DNA of 64,000 bases, from positions 1,736,001 to 1,800,000 of the forward strand of contig OZ250162.1 of NCBI GenBank assembly GCA_965238025.1, read 5' to 3'. Positions 8,895 to 17,066 of this stretch are shown here, one piece after another. Every line of letters begins with the position of its first letter. The first letter of the stretch is position 1. The translations under genes and the position numbers were made by a program. The notes under the pieces were generated by a model that saw only the letters and a program-made list of their open reading frames with translations, did not search any database and had not been told where the DNA came from. Source of the DNA: Pelagihabitans sp965238025 (GTDB taxonomy: Bacteria > Bacteroidota > Bacteroidia > Flavobacteriales > Flavobacteriaceae).

Positions 8895-9679
8895 TTTCAG
8901 GTAATCTGATCGAGACCGCTGCCAAAAGGCTCCGTGAAGCCGAATTGAATAGGATGTTATGTGATCCTATCAGGGAACTCATTGGGGAGAAAGACCTTTC
9001 TGCTGCCTATGCCGTTCAAGAAATCAATTCAAACCTCAGGCTTAAATCGGGCGCTAAGGTAATTGGTCATAAAATAGGCTTGACCGCTCCCGTTGTGCAA
9101 AAGCAACTAGGGGTAGATCAGCCCGACTTTGGATTACTGTGGCACGATAAAGAGGTGTTAAACGGAGGCGAAATTGCGATGTCGGAATTGATGCAACCCA
9201 AAGTGGAAGCCGAAGTAGCATTTGTTCTTGGCAAAGATTTGAGTTTGGAACGGATTACATCGCTTGATGCGCTGAATGCTGTGGAGTATGCTTTGGTATC
9301 CATAGAAATTGTGGGCAGCAGGATACGGGATTGGGACATCAAAATAACCGATACCATAGCCGATAATGCTTCGGCCAGTCATTGGGTAATTGGCCATCAT
9401 CCGGCGAAGCTTAAAACATTGGATTTGGTAAATTGTAAAATGCGCATGGAAAATAACGGTAAGCTAGTTTCAGAGGGGACCGGTAGCGCATGTCTTGGTT
9501 CTCCCATTAATTCCCTAGTATGGCTGGCCAAAAAAATGATGGAAATGGGTCGCCCTTTAAAAGAAGGGGATTTGGTCCTGAGCGGAGCACTTGGCCCAAT
9601 GGTAAGCGTAAACGCAGGTGATAACTTTAATGTAAGCATTGAAGGTTTGGGAACGGTCAGTGCATCATTTATAGGATAA
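8891..9679 (+). CDS. nbaH: 2-keto-4-pentenoate hydratase
   Basis: Hydrates 2-oxopent-4-enoate (2-hydroxypenta-2,4-dienoate) to 4-hydroxy-2-oxovalerate. This 262-residue MhpD-family protein is the second family member in the operon. GHKIGLTAPVVQKQLGVDQPDFG and SRIRDWDIKITDTIADNAS match the DmpE/XylJ hydratase type, in contrast to the DmpH-type gene at 2625. Metal ligands are probably E106, E108 and E139. Hydratase and decarboxylase of this family commonly form a complex, so the two may assemble even though their genes are 5.5 kb apart. The ATG overlaps the end of kmo by four bases. Confidence 0.85.
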   Translation: MISGNLIETAAKRLREAELNRMLCDPIRELIGEKDLSAAYAVQEINSNLRLKSGAKVIGHKIGLTAPVVQKQLGVDQPDFGLLWHDKEVLNGGEIAMSELMQPKVEAEVAFVLGKDLSLERITSLDALNAVEYALVSIEIVGSRIRDWDIKITDTIADNASASHWVIGHHPAKLKTLDLVNCKMRMENNGKLVSEGTGSACLGSPINSLVWLAKKMMEMGRPLKEGDLVLSGALGPMVSVNAGDNFNVSIEGLGTVSASFIG

Positions 9680-9707
9680 GAGATAGTAACAACAGATTGT
9701 ATCTGGA

Positions 9708-10124
9708 ATGGAAAAAGTACTAAAAAACAAGGCGCAGCCCTTAGGAAGTTACCCCCATATAAAACGGGTTGGGGATTATATTTATGTGTCGGGTACAAGC
9801 AGTCGTCGTCCCGACAATACGCACAGAGGTGCCGTACAGGACGAAAAGGGCAATTGGCAATTGGATATTCGTGAACAGACCAAAGCTGTTATCGAGAATA
9901 TAGGAGAATTGCTTCAGAGCATGGATGCTGATCTAACACATCTGATCGACCTGACCACATTTTTGGTCGATATGAAAGATTTTGAAGGGTACAACGAGGT
10001 TTACGGTACTTTTTTTACGCATTCTGGCCCTACACGAACTACAGTAGCGGTACATCAATTGCCCCATCCGAACCTGCTCATCGAGATAAAGGCCATTGCC
10101 TATTTGCCCATTAAAAAAGTTTAA
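9708..10124 (+). CDS. nbaF: 2-aminomuconate deaminase (RidA family)
   Basis: Hydrolytically removes ammonia from 2-aminomuconate to give 4-oxalocrotonate. It is a 138-residue RidA/YjgF-fold protein. GSYPHIKRVGDYIYVSGTSSRRP at the N terminus, and the TTFLVDMKDFEGYNEVY and LPHPNLLIEIKAIAYLP segments, are typical of the AmnD/NbaF deaminases rather than generic RidA. Its place between the hydratase and acetaldehyde dehydrogenase genes supports that reading. The protein would form a homotrimer as in the rest of the family. Confidence 0.88.
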   Translation: MEKVLKNKAQPLGSYPHIKRVGDYIYVSGTSSRRPDNTHRGAVQDEKGNWQLDIREQTKAVIENIGELLQSMDADLTHLIDLTTFLVDMKDFEGYNEVYGTFFTHSGPTRTTVAVHQLPHPNLLIEIKAIAYLPIKKV

Positions 10125-10154
10125 ACGAGTTCAATGCATACTTGACTGAATACA

Positions 10155-11090
10155 ATGAAAAAAGTAAAGGTAGCCATCATAGGGCCAGGGAATATAGGAA
10201 CGGATTTGATGATAAAGATCATTCGAAAGTCATCACATTTGGAGATGTCCGCTATGGTCGGGATCGACCCAAACTCTGATGGATTGGCACGAGCAAAAAA
10301 AATGGGCTTCGCCACAACCTCAAAGGGATTGGCGGGTTTGACAGAAATGCCGGAATGGGAGGGTATTAAAATTATTTTTGACGCCACTTCTGCAAAAGCG
10401 CATCATTACAACTGGGGCATAGTAGAAAAATACCCCGACAAAAGAATTATCGATCTGACCCCGGCGGCCATAGGCCCCTTTTTAGTTCCCCCAGTAAATT
10501 TTGATGCAAGTCATAACGTTCGGAATGTGAATATGGTAACCTGTGGCGGGCAAGCGACAATTCCGATGGTAGCGGCGGTCAATAGAGTGGCCAAGGTACA
10601 TTATGGCGAAATTGTAGCATCTATAGCCAGCAAATCAGCAGGGCCTGGTACGCGGGCAAATATTGATGAGTTTACCGAAACCACGGCACATGCCATTGAA
10701 AAAGTAGGAGGGGCTGACAAAGGAAAGGCTTTGATTATTTTGAATCCTGCCGAACCACCTGTGGTAATGCGGGACACTATTTTTACCCTTAGCGAACCGG
10801 CCGATCCGGAAGAAATAAGGGCCAGTATTCATAAAATGGTAGCGGAAGTTCAGAAATACGTACCGGGTTATAGCCTACATCAAGAAGTACAGTTTGATGA
10901 CATACCAGAAGACAAACCGGTATTTATCGAAGGCCTTGGGCACCGTCATGGATTAAAGACCACCGTGCTTTTACAAGTTGCAGGTGCCGGGCATTACCTT
11001 CCCGAATATGCCGGCAACCTTGATATTATGACAAGTGCCGCCATGTCTACCGGCGATAAATTGGCGGTAATGGATTTGGCCACCGCTTAA
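10155..11090 (+). CDS. nbaJ: Acetaldehyde dehydrogenase (acylating)
   Basis: Oxidises acetaldehyde with CoA and NAD+ to acetyl-CoA, the last step of the meta-cleavage route. It has 311 residues of the DmpF/MhpF family. The NAD-binding motif is IIGPGNIGTDL at residues 8-18, and the catalytic cysteine is C130 in NMVTCGGQATIP. The enzyme normally forms a channelling complex with the aldolase encoded 12 bases downstream, so that toxic acetaldehyde is passed directly between active sites. Confidence 0.95.
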   Translation: MKKVKVAIIGPGNIGTDLMIKIIRKSSHLEMSAMVGIDPNSDGLARAKKMGFATTSKGLAGLTEMPEWEGIKIIFDATSAKAHHYNWGIVEKYPDKRIIDLTPAAIGPFLVPPVNFDASHNVRNVNMVTCGGQATIPMVAAVNRVAKVHYGEIVASIASKSAGPGTRANIDEFTETTAHAIEKVGGADKGKALIILNPAEPPVVMRDTIFTLSEPADPEEIRASIHKMVAEVQKYVPGYSLHQEVQFDDIPEDKPVFIEGLGHRHGLKTTVLLQVAGAGHYLPEYAGNLDIMTSAAMSTGDKLAVMDLATA

Positions 11091-11102
11091 AAGAGAACGA
11101 CT

Positions 11103-12110
11103 ATGAAACACAAATTGTACATACAGGACGTTACCCTTAGGGATGGAATGCACCCCATACAACACCAATATTCAAAAAAGCAAATAAAAGAGATCGCAAT
11201 TGCCCTGGACAAAGCAAAAGTAGATGCGATTGAAATTTCTCATGGCGATGGTTTAACCGGCGGTAGTTTTAACTACGGTTTTGGGGCACATACCGATTGG
11301 GAATGGCTGGAAGGTATTGCTGAAAATCTAAACCATGCCAAATTGACCACCCTTTTAATACCCGGAATAGGTACGATTGAAGACCTAAAGAAAGCTAGGG
11401 ATCTGGGAGTTGAATCGGTGCGGGTAGCAACACATTCCACGGAGGCCGATATTTCGGCCCAACACATTGAAGCTGCCAGGAAGATGAACATGGACGTTTC
11501 AGGTTTTCTGATGATGGCACATATGAATGATGCCAAAAACCTAGCCGAACAAGCAAAACTCATGGAAAGTTACGGGGCACTATGCGTTTATGTAACCGAC
11601 TCGGCGGGAGCCCTGCTAATGGATGGGGTGCGTGATAGAATTAGAGCCTTCAAGGAAGTATTGAAGCCGGAAACCGAAATCGGCATTCATTGCCACCACA
11701 ACTTATCATTGGGTATGGCAAACACCATTGTAGCGATGAACGAGGGTGCTACGCGCTTAGACGCTTCCCTTGCCGGAATGGGTGCTGGGGCAGGAAATTG
11801 TCCGCTTGAGGTATTGGTCGCCTATTTAAATAAAATGGGTGCAGAACATAATTCAGATTTGTTTCAATTGATGGATTTGGCGGATGACGTGATACGCCCA
11901 TTACAGCAGCGGCCCGTGCAAGTTGATCGGGAAACCCTTTCCCTAGGATATTCCGGGGTCTACTCCAGTTTTTTGTTACATTCTGAAAGAGCGGCTAAAA
12001 AATATGGTTTGGATACCCGTACTATTCTGAATGAATTGGGCAAACGAAAAATGGTCGGCGGTCAAGAAGATATGATTATAGATGTGGCCTTAGATTTGGT
12101 AAACCGATAA
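11103..12110 (+). CDS. nbaI: 4-hydroxy-2-oxovalerate aldolase
   Basis: Divalent-metal aldolase that splits 4-hydroxy-2-oxovalerate into pyruvate and acetaldehyde. It has 335 residues of the DmpG/MhpE family (HMGL-like TIM barrel). The active-site motif TLRDGMHPIQH has R13 and D14, and the metal ligands are H196 and H198 in GIHCHHNLSLG. The C-terminal domain that docks onto the acylating acetaldehyde dehydrogenase is present, judging by length. It follows its partner gene by 12 bases and precedes the semialdehyde dehydrogenase by three. Confidence 0.95.
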   Translation: MKHKLYIQDVTLRDGMHPIQHQYSKKQIKEIAIALDKAKVDAIEISHGDGLTGGSFNYGFGAHTDWEWLEGIAENLNHAKLTTLLIPGIGTIEDLKKARDLGVESVRVATHSTEADISAQHIEAARKMNMDVSGFLMMAHMNDAKNLAEQAKLMESYGALCVYVTDSAGALLMDGVRDRIRAFKEVLKPETEIGIHCHHNLSLGMANTIVAMNEGATRLDASLAGMGAGAGNCPLEVLVAYLNKMGAEHNSDLFQLMDLADDVIRPLQQRPVQVDRETLSLGYSGVYSSFLLHSERAAKKYGLDTRTILNELGKRKMVGGQEDMIIDVALDLVNR

Positions 12111-12113
12111 GGA

Positions 12114-13550
12114 ATGAAAGCAATTAGCAATTATATTAATGGGGAACTGATCGCTCCACAAAGTGGTGATTATCTTGACCTTTATAACCCGGCAATTGGT
12201 GAAGTTTACGGTAAAGTACCCGATTCCAATTCCACAGACATAGATCTGGCAGTTCAAGCTGCCGAAAAAGCATTCATAAGCTGGTCCACAACCTCGATTA
12301 CGGATCGCAGTAAAGTCTTGTCTAAAATCGCCGATTTATTGGAGGCGAATTTAGACCGTTTTGCTAAGGCGGAATCTATTGATAATGGCAAGCCCGTATC
12401 GTTAGCTAAATCAGTAGACATCCCCCGTTCAGCTTCAAATTTTCGATTTTTTGCCCATGCGATCACCCAGTTCTCCACGCAGGCACATGAAATGACCAAT
12501 GCGATCAATTATACGCTTCGTCAACCCATCGGGGTAGTAGGAACGATTTCACCTTGGAATCTGCCACTGTATTTATTCACCTGGAAAATTGCCCCGGCTT
12601 TAGCAGCAGGGAATACCGTGATTGCCAAGCCTTCGGAAGTCACCCCTATGACCGCTTATTTACTTTCTGAATTGTGCATGGAGGCAGGTCTCCCGAAAGG
12701 CGTACTCAATATTGTGCATGGCGATGGCATAAAAGTGGGCGCCGAGATGACGAAACACCCTAAGATCAAGGCCATTTCATTTACGGGAAGTACAAGGGTG
12801 GGAAAGGAAATTGCCAAAGTTGCCGCTCCCATGTTCAAAAAAATCTCCTTGGAGATGGGGGGTAAAAATCCGAACATCATATTTGCCGATTGTAACTATG
12901 ACAAGATGCTCGATACAACGGTACGCTCCTCCTTTGCCAATCAAGGACAAATTTGTCTTTGCGGTTCGCGCTTGTTCATTGAGGCATCTATCTATGAGAA
13001 ATTCAAGAAGGATTTTGTCGCAAGGGTGAACGCCTTAAAAATAGGGCCGCCCGATCAGGAAACCACCAATATAGGGGCCACTGTCTCCAAACCGCATTAT
13101 GATAAAGTGTTGTCGTACATTAAATTGGCCAAAGAAGAAGGCGGTGCAGTCTTAACCGGTGGTAAGGCTGTTTTTCCCAACGAGCATGAAAATGGATGGT
13201 ATATCGCCCCAACGATTATTGAGGGGTTAAGTAACGATTGCAGAACCAATCAAGAAGAAATTTTCGGCCCCGTCATTACCATTATGCCTTTTGAAACAGA
13301 AGAGGAAGTTCTAAAATATGCGAATGGAACAAATTATGGTCTGGCCTGTACCTTATGGACGGAAAACATTAGTCGGGCCAATAGAATGGCCAAGGCCGTA
13401 CATTCGGGAATTGTATGGGTAAACACTTGGATGCTTCGTGATTTAAGAACCCCTTTCGGAGGCGTCAAAGATTCAGGCGTAGGGCGCGAAGGTGGTTTTG
13501 AGGCACTCCGCTTTTTTACGGAACCGAAAAACGTGTGCATTCAATTCTAA
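12114..13550 (+). CDS. nbaE: 2-aminomuconate-6-semialdehyde dehydrogenase
   Basis: NAD-dependent aldehyde dehydrogenase converting 2-aminomuconate-6-semialdehyde to 2-aminomuconate. It has 478 residues of the ALDH superfamily, with oxyanion-hole N149 (SPWNL), base E247 in LEMGGKNPN and catalytic C281 in NQGQICLCGSR. ALDH substrate range cannot be read from sequence alone. The assignment rests on resemblance to hydroxymuconic/aminomuconic semialdehyde dehydrogenases and on being the only ALDH in an operon that needs exactly this step. It is the last operon gene, ending 26 bases from the convergent iclR stop. Confidence 0.9.
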   Translation: MKAISNYINGELIAPQSGDYLDLYNPAIGEVYGKVPDSNSTDIDLAVQAAEKAFISWSTTSITDRSKVLSKIADLLEANLDRFAKAESIDNGKPVSLAKSVDIPRSASNFRFFAHAITQFSTQAHEMTNAINYTLRQPIGVVGTISPWNLPLYLFTWKIAPALAAGNTVIAKPSEVTPMTAYLLSELCMEAGLPKGVLNIVHGDGIKVGAEMTKHPKIKAISFTGSTRVGKEIAKVAAPMFKKISLEMGGKNPNIIFADCNYDKMLDTTVRSSFANQGQICLCGSRLFIEASIYEKFKKDFVARVNALKIGPPDQETTNIGATVSKPHYDKVLSYIKLAKEEGGAVLTGGKAVFPNEHENGWYIAPTIIEGLSNDCRTNQEEIFGPVITIMPFETEEEVLKYANGTNYGLACTLWTENISRANRMAKAVHSGIVWVNTWMLRDLRTPFGGVKDSGVGREGGFEALRFFTEPKNVCIQF

Positions 13551-13575
13551 GAACCCCCATCAAGTTGTACGTGAA

Positions 13576-14358
13576 TTATAAAAAGTGGGGTTTAAATTCC
13601 CCAATCTTTCTTTTAATTTCATTGGCACCGGAATTCAGGATTTTTAGGTAGGTTTTCAATTTTCCTATTTTAAATCGGCTTGAAGGTCCAGCAACACTAA
13701 GGCCAGCCACCAATTCATTTTTTTGATTGAAAATAGGAACGGCCAAACAGATTAAACCAAGCTCAAGCTCTTCCCGATCAATGGCATATCCCTGATTTTT
13801 AACCTTTTTAAGCTCTCTTATTAGCTTTTGATGATTCGTTATCGTGTGCTTTGTATAGGAAGTGAGCTTTTCTTCAAAAACCCCATTGTTCATCAATTCC
13901 TCATGGTCGGGATAAGAATAGGCCAATAAAATTTTGCCAAGACTGGTTGCATGAAGTGGTTTATAAGAGCCAATGGTAGTGCTGATCTTTAGGCCCAAAG
14001 GGCTCTCGACCTTATCTACATAATACACTTGCTTATTTTTTATAATTCCAACATGTACGGTCTCTTTAATGCCTTCCGCTACTTTTACCAATTCGGGATT
14101 TGTCTTATCGGTAAAGGCCGACTTGATTTGCACCCTATTCCCCAGCTCGAACAATTTAAGGCCAAGCCCGTATTTTCCCGATTCCGGATTTTGGTACATG
14201 ACCCCAAGATGCTCCATATCCGATAGAAAGCGATATACGGTGCTTTTATTCGAATCGAGTTTTTTGGCCAACTCGGTAATGCTCCATTCCGCTTTTTCTA
14301 CTGTAAAATGCTCTAAAATCGTAAACGTCTTATCTACAGAGCTCTTAAGTCCTTTCAT
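13576..14358 (-). CDS. IclR-family transcriptional regulator, probable regulator of the tryptophan operon
   Basis: A 260-residue regulator with an N-terminal winged helix (residues ~5-65; ITELAKKLDSNKSTVYRFL is the helix-turn-helix) and a C-terminal IclR effector domain (~75-250, including GYAIDREELELGLICLAVP). IclR proteins bind small organic acids or aromatics. It is convergent with, and directly adjacent to, the kynurenine operon, and matching palindromes lie upstream of its own gene (14417-14431) and at the operon start (2615-2631). It is therefore the likely local regulator, with a kynurenine pathway intermediate as effector. Whether it represses or activates cannot be seen; the position of the operon palindrome favours repression. 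Confidence 0.85.
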   Translation of the reverse strand: MKGLKSSVDKTFTILEHFTVEKAEWSITELAKKLDSNKSTVYRFLSDMEHLGVMYQNPESGKYGLGLKLFELGNRVQIKSAFTDKTNPELVKVAEGIKETVHVGIIKNKQVYYVDKVESPLGLKISTTIGSYKPLHATSLGKILLAYSYPDHEELMNNGVFEEKLTSYTKHTITNHQKLIRELKKVKNQGYAIDREELELGLICLAVPIFNQKNELVAGLSVAGPSSRFKIGKLKTYLKILNSGANEIKRKIGEFKPHFL

Positions 14359-14702
14359 AGGTGATAATTAGATGAATTGATGATGGAGTAATTAGATACC
14401 ATGATAAGAAAGTATATTTCGTTATCTGAAACCACGTTTTACAAATGAAAATAGGAAATATTATTAGCAGTGGAAAACTTTTCGGTCTTTAGGTTTTTTT
14501 AATGTGATTATTGGGAGCAGCAACTTTTGAAAACGATTCCAGATTCACAAAAAAAAGATTTCAAATGAGGTGGTTAGAAAGAGGGGGTCCGTAAATTTTT
14601 AGTTTAGAGAAGAATCTACAAGAATAAGCGATAAAACTACATTTTTTATTCGTCTCGATTAAGACATCTTTGTACCATTCATAAACTTAAAACCAAAATC
14701 AA
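14359..14702. other. 344-base divergent intergenic region between iclR and the NTF2-like gene
   Basis: No coding frame is supported here. It holds the iclR upstream region on the minus side, with the TTTC-N7-GAAA palindrome at 14417-14431, and the promoter side of the NTF2-like gene at 14703. There a CATCTTTG element near 14667-14674 is a one-mismatch -7 box. The middle, ~14440-14640, shows only A/T-rich sequence with no hairpin or repeat. Confidence 0.6.
14417..14431. promoter_or_regulatory. Palindrome TTTC-N7-GAAA upstream of iclR; candidate autoregulatory operator
   Basis: TTTCGTTATCTGAAA is an inverted repeat with the same 7-base spacing as the GTTTC-N7-GAAAC palindrome on the operon start codon. 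It lies 59-73 bases upstream of the iclR ATG. The outer base pair does not match (A/C), so the symmetry is four base pairs per arm. The shared geometry, together with the gene arrangement, suggests one protein binds both sites. An eight-base match could occur by chance in 64 kb of AT-rich DNA. Confidence 0.4.
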
Positions 14703-15059
14703 ATGGAAAATACAATAGAAAAAAGTCTGAAGCATATTCATGAATTATTGGCAAAAGGAGAGTTCATAGAAGCCATGTCAACCTATCTTCATGAAGATGT
14801 TGAATTAAGAGAGGGTAATTCCGAACCAAAAAAAGGAAAAGCTTTCAATGTAAAATTTGAACAAGACTTTATTGATGATCAGCTTGAGGAGTTTGTTCGA
14901 TACGATGTAAATAATTATGCGATAAACGGAAATCATTCATTCTACGATGCAGTAATGGAACTAAAGTTAAAAGATGGTAGTACCATGTTGTCAGAACAAA
15001 CCGTAGCGACCGAATGGAAAGATGGAAAAATTTTTAGGGAACGTTATTATCATGTCTAG
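14703..15059 (+). CDS. SnoaL/NTF2-like small protein
   Basis: A 118-residue cytoplasmic protein without signal peptide. It has N-terminal helices (ENTIEKSLKHIHELLAKGEF) and then strands, with HEDVELREGNSEPKKGKAF and YDAVMELKLKDGSTMLSEQ, the layout of an NTF2/SnoaL-like alpha+beta barrel. Members bind or isomerise small hydrophobic ligands, but no catalytic residues can be assigned. It is monocistronic, ended by a strong terminator at 15088-15120, and sits upstream of two AraC regulators. A second protein with a similar core lies at 17067-17422. Confidence 0.65.
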   Translation: MENTIEKSLKHIHELLAKGEFIEAMSTYLHEDVELREGNSEPKKGKAFNVKFEQDFIDDQLEEFVRYDVNNYAINGNHSFYDAVMELKLKDGSTMLSEQTVATEWKDGKIFRERYYHV

Positions 15060-15087
15060 TAACAAATGTGAATAAGATATTTTGTGG

Positions 15088-15120
15088 CCCCTTTATTTTA
15101 CTAAAATAAAGGGGTTTTCT
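15088..15120 (+). terminator. Rho-independent terminator after the NTF2-like gene
   Basis: CCCCTTTATTTT (15088-15099) pairs perfectly with AAAATAAAGGGG (15103-15114), with a three-base loop, and is followed by TTTTCTTT. It separates the NTF2-like gene from the AraC gene downstream. Confidence 0.85.
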
Positions 15121-15295
15121 TTAGAAGCCAACCCATTGGATTCTTGTGAATCTTGACCAATTGTAGACCCTAAAAAGCGGGAATCATAAATTCATCAAAG
15201 GCAGTTTCATCGGACTGGTTGGCATCATTAAAAAATATGCTACCTTGTAACACCCCATTTTTACCAATGTCCATTTTCGGAATAGCTATTTTTAT

Positions 15296-16141
15296 ATGAA
15301 CTTTCACTTTACAAACCACTTAGAGGAAAGTATTTTTAACCTCACCGATTTTAATTGCGCCTCGTCACAGAGACTACTTAAAAAGCGCGATCTCTATAAA
15401 ATTATTTGGGCAAAGGACAATGATGTCGAGCTTTTGGCAGATGGGTATAAAATAGCGCTGCAACAACATCAGCTACTCTTTTGTACTCCACTCAATATTC
15501 TTGAAATAGAGTTGGGACAACGTGGGATCATGTCCTTTGTATTCAACCGTGAGTTTTACTGTATCCGAGATCACGATAAAGAGGTTTCTTGTAATGGTTT
15601 TTTATTTTTTGGATCTTCACAACCCATCATTGTATCACTTAGCAAAGAAGAACAGAAAAGCTATGAAATGCTCTATTATTTCTTTAGGGAGGAGTTTGAA
15701 ATAGAAGATCATATTCAAGGTGAAATGTTACGGGTTTTATTGAAGAGGTTACTCATAAAATCTACCCGACTTTTAAGAACTAAAATGAATCAATCTGAAT
15801 TGGAGGATGATAAAGTTGATATTATCAGACGCTTTAATATTTTGGTGGAGGAGAATTTTAAAACAAAACACGCAGTAAGTGATTATGCTGATATGCTTAG
15901 CAAGTCGCCTAAAACCATTTCGAGTCTGTTCAAAAAGTACAATAAAAAAACACCGCTTACTTTTATTAATGAGCGTATCCTATTAGAAGCGAAGCGGTTG
16001 TTGTTATTTTCCGATAAAACAGCAACCGAAATAGCTTATGAGTTGGGTTATAGGGAACCCGCTCACTTTTCAAAATTCTTTAAGAATAAGACCGGATCGA
16101 GCCCTATCGAATTTAAGAAAACAAGCTTAAGGGCATCCTAG
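15296..16141 (+). CDS. AraC-family transcriptional regulator
   Basis: A 281-residue protein with a divergent N-terminal cupin-like sensing domain (~1-165) and a C-terminal two-helix-turn-helix AraC domain (~180-278). The second HTH signature is TATEIAYELGYREPAHFSKFFKNKTGSSPIEF, with the usual 'GY..PAHFSKFFK' core. The first of two adjacent AraC genes on the same strand, it stands between an NTF2-like gene and the P460-like lipoprotein genes, which are plausible targets. The effector is unknown. The 150 bases upstream hold no gene that could be confirmed. Confidence 0.88.
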   Translation: MNFHFTNHLEESIFNLTDFNCASSQRLLKKRDLYKIIWAKDNDVELLADGYKIALQQHQLLFCTPLNILEIELGQRGIMSFVFNREFYCIRDHDKEVSCNGFLFFGSSQPIIVSLSKEEQKSYEMLYYFFREEFEIEDHIQGEMLRVLLKRLLIKSTRLLRTKMNQSELEDDKVDIIRRFNILVEENFKTKHAVSDYADMLSKSPKTISSLFKKYNKKTPLTFINERILLEAKRLLLFSDKTATEIAYELGYREPAHFSKFFKNKTGSSPIEFKKTSLRAS

Positions 16142-16198
16142 GGAAAAATCTATAAACAATACCGAATTATCTACATTTTTCAACACTCATCTCTACAC

Positions 16199-16206
16199 TA
16201 GGTTTG
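16199..16206 (+). promoter_or_regulatory. Candidate -7 box (TAGGTTTG) of the second araC gene
   Basis: TAGGTTTG matches the Bacteroidota TAnnTTTG -7 consensus exactly and lies 24 bases before the ATG at 16231. No clear -33 TTG is seen at the right spacing, so the assignment is tentative. Confidence 0.4.
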
Positions 16207-16230
16207 TGCGGTAATCAATAACCGCCTCAA

Positions 16231-17019
16231 ATGCCTACTAAAAAGCCTAATTACCGAAAGACCTCTAGAGGAATAGAACTGATGTCGTTCACAAGTGATT
16301 CGATAATTGTATCCAATAAAGATTTTTATAGTATCGTTTGGGTTGAACATTACCGTACCTTAAAAATTAATTTTGAAGAATACGCGTTAAAAGGAAACTA
16401 CCTTATACTACTTTGTCCGGAAGAGGTGTTATCAGTTCAAAATTATGACAAATGCAAGCTTATAAATATACCCGATACCCACGAAATAGTGGAAAGCGAG
16501 AATTTTATAAGTGCCTTTGGCAACCCAAAGAAGTGTTTTCAACTGGGAATTATGTCTTTTTTAAAAATTGGCCTTTTGTTTACAGAATTGCAACAATCGA
16601 TTTTTAAAAGTAATAGCCATGAGAATCATCACAACAAGTTGTCTCAAATTCTACGGGCTATAACGGTCATCGAAAAAGACCTTAACCGCAAAGAGTTAAT
16701 GCTTCAACACCACTTTATAGGAATGGTACATAAACATTATAAGATGCACCATGAAATGTCTTTTTATTCAAAAAAGCTAAAAACGACATCTAAGAAAATA
16801 GCAGAGAGATTTCATCAGGCAGGATTTAGTCCACCCCATGTGTTTATTAAAAAAAGGGTTCTGATTGAGGCCAAGAGACAATTGGCGTTTACCGACAAAA
16901 TGATAAAGATTATTTGTTTTGATGTAGGCTTTAATGATCCGGCCTATTTTGCCCGTTTTTTTAAAAAAAATACCGGAATGACCTGTGGCCAGTTTAGGAA
17001 GTCCTTTAAATCTGCCTAA
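16231..17019 (+). CDS. AraC-family transcriptional regulator
   Basis: A 262-residue regulator whose C-terminal ~95 residues form the AraC DNA-binding domain. MIKIICFDVGFNDPAYFARFFKKNTGMTCGQF is its second helix-turn-helix; the first is more divergent (KLKTTSKKIAERFHQAGFSP). The N-terminal part (~1-160) shows no recognisable sensing motif. It lies 90 bases after the other AraC gene and immediately upstream of the NTF2-like / P460 gene group. The two regulators differ widely in their N-terminal halves, so they probably answer different signals. Confidence 0.85.
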   Translation: MPTKKPNYRKTSRGIELMSFTSDSIIVSNKDFYSIVWVEHYRTLKINFEEYALKGNYLILLCPEEVLSVQNYDKCKLINIPDTHEIVESENFISAFGNPKKCFQLGIMSFLKIGLLFTELQQSIFKSNSHENHHNKLSQILRAITVIEKDLNRKELMLQHHFIGMVHKHYKMHHEMSFYSKKLKTTSKKIAERFHQAGFSPPHVFIKKRVLIEAKRQLAFTDKMIKIICFDVGFNDPAYFARFFKKNTGMTCGQFRKSFKSA

Positions 17020-17066
17020 AACAAAAGAAAAATGTCCAATTGTTTTCCTTTATGAAGAGATAAATT

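Noticed and set aside
13552..13600. Terminator between the tryptophan operon and iclR
   Set aside because: Only a six-base stem (AACCCC / GGGGTT) with a loop of over 30 bases that runs into the iclR coding end; too weak.
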